Of a DNA stretch of 64,000 nt, positions 59,941 to 64,000 are shown piece after piece. Location of the stretch: NCBI GenBank assembly GCA_008711295.1, contig VUYV01000147.1, positions 1,492,577 through 1,556,576 of the forward strand, written 5' to 3'. How positions within the stretch are numbered: the stretch's first letter is position 1; every line of letters starts with the position of its first letter. Origin of the DNA: Anarhynchus alexandrinus (taxonomy: Eukaryota; Chordata; Aves; Charadriiformes; Charadriidae). Position numbers and translations under genes: made by a program. Below the pieces are notes generated by a model that worked only from the letters and a program-made list of their open reading frames with translations, was not told where the DNA came from and did not search any database.

Positions 59941-62900
59941 TGTTGCCTTCTCCTTTATTTTAATCTCCCAAGGCAGTCTGAAGAATCAGATGTTGAATCT
60001 CAAGAGATTTCTCCCCAGTGAAATATTCTAAATATGTCAGGAAAAATGTTTTGTCAATTCCAGCTTGTTGATTCACCCCAGCCAGCTGGCCGGGCAGGCT
60101 CAACCACTGCACGCTGCCATACAAACTGGGAGGTCGGAGCTGGGCGCATGCAGGCAGGATGGTGGGGCCATGTGCTGGAGCAGATTGGATGGATTCCACG
60201 TATTGTAGTAGATGATGTGTTCGGTCTTCTGAGGAAAGGGGATGTTGCACGCCAGCTGCCGATCAGGACTTCGTTTAACTGACTGAAGTAGAGAGAAGTT
60301 GGAGTTAAGGCTTATCCCCGTGTTTTCACTATCCTTGACTAGATTCTGCCCTGCCTTTTCTACCAAAGGCATCGGAGTCATGGTGTGCCTCTGAAGATGG
60401 AGGAGCTGAAGGCTCTGCCTTGCCGACCTCCAGACCTACTAATACTCACTGAAGGGTTCCACGCAGACAAAAACCATCCTTCATCAACATGAGCACTTCA
60501 AAAATTGTCTTTCATGAAGACCTGATATATTTTTTAGCATTCTTGAAAATAAAAAGGATGATTGACTTTTTAGGTGGCTAATCATTAGAATTAAGGATGA
60601 TTGGGCCTTTTCCTTTCCTTTACAAAACTGATTCAGATCCTGCAAATAATCTGGAAAGTTGTCATTTATCTCTTACACACCAAGAGATTGCCCAAAAAAG
60701 GAGATTTCCATTTTGTAGGTTTTGCATATTGCAGTAACAAAAGAAAGATGGCAATGGTGGCCCCCATTGTGGCCATGTTAAGAACATCCCCTTGGTTGGG
60801 GACGGCTTGGATAGGCACACATTTTGAGAAAACACCAGGTTTATGTTCACATGTGGCTGTGTGGAAGAGGAGCATCATGCTGCTGGTGCCATGGGAGACC
60901 AGTGCAGTGTTTAACAATCAGAAGGAAAGTGTATGTCAAGCCAACAAAACCAATAATCTTAGAGAGATGCAAGTTTTTCCCTTTGAAACTATGAATTTTT
61001 GAGCAGAAGTCCTCTGTGTTAATGAGATTTTTAATACCAGAAGGTGTTTTATGAAAGTAAGGCCTGACTTTTTCACTGAGGGTCATATTTCCATAGCACA
61101 TCAAGTGCTTAGATCTGCATATAGCCCTTGTCTTGGATCATAGCCCTAAAGACCAAAACAGTACTATAGGTGCCTCAGTGCAAAATAAGCAAAGAAAACA
61201 ACTAAAGCAAAGGAGCAGACACAGAAAGCAATACACAAAGAGACAAACGATACAAAGCAGAACCAGACTTAGACATCAGAGGTCAACCCGCAAAATATTG
61301 TGAGGGGTGAACATGTAAAAAAGAAAATTCTTCCAAGGAAAGTAGTGCCAAAATGGTTTCTGAGAAAGCTGCAGGGCTCCCTCATATGGGCTCCTCATGC
61401 AATATGTGCCCCTTGCTCTCCTGCATTTGGCTTTGGCACACACAGGACACATGATAAGAAAGCACTCATGAACCACTTTTTTGTTGGGATATGTTTACCT
61501 ATGGAAATTTTAATTCAACTCTAATTTTAATGAAGACTTGTCATAGAAATTAAGAGGGTTCATTATAACTGAGAATAGATGTAAAAATAAAAGAGCACAA
61601 CTTTGTTTTGACCTTACTTTTCTGGCTGTTACTTCTCTTAACAAGAGACACACCAAAATGTCCTACAGAATTAGAATCTACAAGACCAACGCATTGTCAG
61701 AATAACAGAAAAAGAGAGAGAGAAGGATATTCTGAACCATGGATGCAGTCAGAAGTGAAACATGTTTCTTATCACTAACCTATCCCATTTGCCGTAATGC
61801 TCTATACCCAGGAAAATAAACTTCAGTCAATATAATCAATATTTTGATGTTTTCTCCTAAAATTCAAACCATGCCGTGTAGATAATTAATGGAAAGAAGT
61901 TTAAACAGCACCTGTTCAAGGCCATTGGAATAAAGGTCATATCTTGCATATGCTTCTAAAAATTACAGTGCAATATTAGCCCAATTAATTTCAGTGGCTC
62001 AAAAGATGCAACACCTACCTTCCCACTGGATAACTGTTGCAGATTTTCCATTGTCCTCAAGTGATCCCTGCTGACTTATGCTCAGGGCTGTTGCTGTTGG
62101 TGTGAGCACTGTCAAAGACCCAGAAAGGCAAAATGCTTTGATTTCCCATGGGAAACAATAGTGAGCAAACTGGGTGCTTAAGTTAGGCGTATTGATAAGT
62201 GTGATGTGACATTCAAAAATAAGGACCCTTATTTCTGCAAGCGAGGAAGTTATATGGCTCATTCTTAGCATAAATGAAACAGACCTTTTCTAGCTCTTCC
62301 CTTTCACGTCCATATGATGATTTTTATATGGTTCTAGACATTTCCAGTCTCTCCTGATCTAACCTAAGCTTGTTACGTCTTAGTCCATATTTTCGATATG
62401 AGACTTATACAAGTCTCATCCAAGACTTGTGCCCCAAAGTCCACATCAAAGCTAGACATGGACTGTCAGAAGGACTCAGAAATGTGAGTCCCTTCTGGGT
62501 GCCCAGGTCTTGGAGCATGTCCCAAATGCAGATTCTGCCCCTGGTCACTTCTTGCTGGCTGGCCTTTATTCAGGAAAGCTTCAGCCCTCATGACTGAAAC
62601 AAAACATCCTTGAGGAACTTATGAATAAGTCCATTTGCTTCCTGCCTCAAACACTTCTAAAACATTAACCTGAAGCATAAACGTTTCTGCCTTTCGTTTC
62701 CTTGGGGATGACAGGAGAGAGAGACTGAGACTGATTGCAAAAGCTGTAGTGCTTGTCTGAAGTTTTCAGTCTGACTCTGGTCAGGCCCCAGGTGACCAGC
62801 TAATGAAAATAATTCAAACTTTACCAAAACAAGAGCCATTTATAATGTGGAAATTCTAGACAGACAGCTCCACAAAACCCTGGGAACAAACATGGAGATA

Positions 62901-63930
62901 AATCTTTGCAAGAAAAAACACCCCTACCTCACTACTCACAAGGTCAATTCTAAATAGCATTACGGGGCACAACCCCTACATGTGGCAGAAAATTAGTTAG
63001 TATGAGCTCTTTTTTAAACACATCCATACCTGTGCGCTTGTTCCTCTGGAGTCATGAGGTATGAGGAAACATTTGGCTTCAGCAATATTAGAAAGGCTTG
63101 AGAAAGCCACGGTTCTTAAATAGGTGGACTTTGGGATTATTCTTAAGAACAGTTTCTATAACTGCACATGAAAGAGGAAGAAATGAACCATGGAAAATGG
63201 GTAGAAATGCCCTGATTTCAAATAAACGCAATACAGCCATGAAACAAGACACAGAAATATACGAGGAACATGCATGAAGGAGGAAATCAGCTGGGGCTCT
63301 CCAGTAACAAAACTGGAAACTTTCAGATGTCAAAAACCTCCCAGAAACAGGAAGAGGAGGATGGCTTGCCTGACACGGCGCATAGGTTGTGCAAGCTTGG
63401 AGCAAGCCGGCACCTCTGAAGCACAGATGGAGGGACAATGGACAGGGACAAGGAGCAGCAGCATCCCCAGGAAAGTGTGCGTTGGGTGTCCTGGGCTCAG
63501 CGGTCAGCAGCCTGCTCCTGCACTCCCAGCAGTGCTGCCCAGCCCTGCCCTGTGCCCTGTCCCCCTGTGCCAGCAGGAGCTTCCCAGCGGCAAAGCCAGG
63601 CCATGGGGTGGGCTGCATGTTTCCAGGGAATTCCTAGCCAAAAAGCCTGCAGTTATGAGGAAAATGCACATTAACTCTTGCGGGCTCAGGACCATCCCCA
63701 GGGCATACCTGAAGACCAAGCAATGAGGAACAGTCCCCAAACTTTTCTGAGACACCATCCCAGACACTGCATAAAGTGACGTTAGGCTGCTCTCCCTGGT
63801 TAAGTCTACTTAAAAGCCTTACCTAACCCTCTATAATTTAGGGATCTCAACTACATTAAAATGAAGTTCTTATAGTGTGAGTTTGATAAATAAAAAGTCT
63901 TTAGAGCTACACACTATGGAGCTAAATATT
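59941..63930. other. Unique nongenic DNA
   Basis: No gene is recognised. The longest frames (60601-61002 plus; 63088-63618 minus; 63274-63726 plus) lack motifs, and the last two overlap on opposite strands in a GC-rich but CpG-poor part (63400-63640). Nothing else is recognised. Confidence 0.55.
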
Positions 63931-64000
63931 CTTTCTTTATATTAACATCACATATATAAATAAAACCCCAAATATTTATATGTGTGTCTATATATATGTT
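63931..64000. repeat. AT-rich low-complexity end of window
   Basis: The last 70 bases are mostly TATA, ATAAATA and TGTGTCTATATATATG words. This may be the start of a TA-rich microsatellite continuing beyond the window. Confidence 0.6.

Noticed and set aside
63088..63726. Overlapping 176-codon minus and 150-codon plus frames
   Set aside because: Both occupy the same GC-rich, stop-poor DNA on opposite strands. Neither has a recognisable domain, so composition explains both.
1..64000. A previously undescribed multi-gene system
   Set aside because: No cluster of coding genes exists in this window. Apart from transposon remnants, every frame appears to be chance, so a system cannot be supported.

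Overview
This window looks like about 64 kb of nuclear DNA from a bird, taken from an intergenic desert or a very large intron. The main evidence is the repeat content: several 5'-truncated CR1 LINEs whose 3' ends carry the ATTCTATG-type octamer repeat, alongside much older CR1-clade relics of the kind shared by birds, crocodilians and turtles. There are no Alu, B1 or L1-type mammalian repeats. Two single N bases sit against poly-T runs (4297 and 19925), so this is a draft assembly. I found no protein-coding exon I would defend, and no tRNA, rRNA, CRISPR array or bacterial or viral operon. Every open frame outside the CR1 copies looks like chance.

Layout. 1-11.5 kb is unique sequence with a small CpG cluster (3.86-3.99 kb), a possible conserved regulatory block (4.5-4.76 kb), an 18-bp tandem repeat (8.95 kb) and two notable inverted repeats (10.2 and 10.3 kb). 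11.5-12.43 kb is the best-preserved minus-strand CR1, including the FADD catalytic motif of its reverse transcriptase. 12.4-23.6 kb is unique DNA with minor repeats. 23.67-24.14 kb has the signature of a retroposed polyadenylated RNA: two overlapping AATAAA signals, a run of 19 A, and a 15-bp imperfect target-site duplication that starts exactly at the end of the A run. 24.7-26.2 kb is the most gene-like part of the window: a true CpG island (about 32 CpG in 285 bp), a second CpG cluster, and a compact kB / GC-box / CCAAT group.

31-36 kb is a LINE graveyard: a 100-bp CR1 tail, a roughly 1.25-kb ancient plus-strand CR1 whose reverse-transcriptase motifs can still be followed, and two further ancient minus-strand LINE fragments. 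39.56-39.94 kb is another minus-strand CR1, joined at its far end to a short piece of CR1 3' terminus in the opposite orientation. 42.5-42.85 kb is a TA-rich low-complexity block followed by a 15-bp tandem repeat. 45.0-45.5 kb may be a solo LTR. 49-53 kb holds small CR1 tails, local duplications and an ancient palindromic repeat. 55.19-55.87 kb is a young-looking plus-strand CR1 with a complete 3' end. 56-64 kb is unique DNA with one regulatory-looking stretch (59.56-59.94 kb).

No set of genes works together here. The functional candidates are regulatory: the 24.7-26.2 kb CpG domain and a few AT-rich blocks dense in homeobox/SOX-like words. The rest is repeat history. I did not find a new biological system; the strongest leads are the retroposition footprint, the CpG island, and the chimeric CR1 junction.
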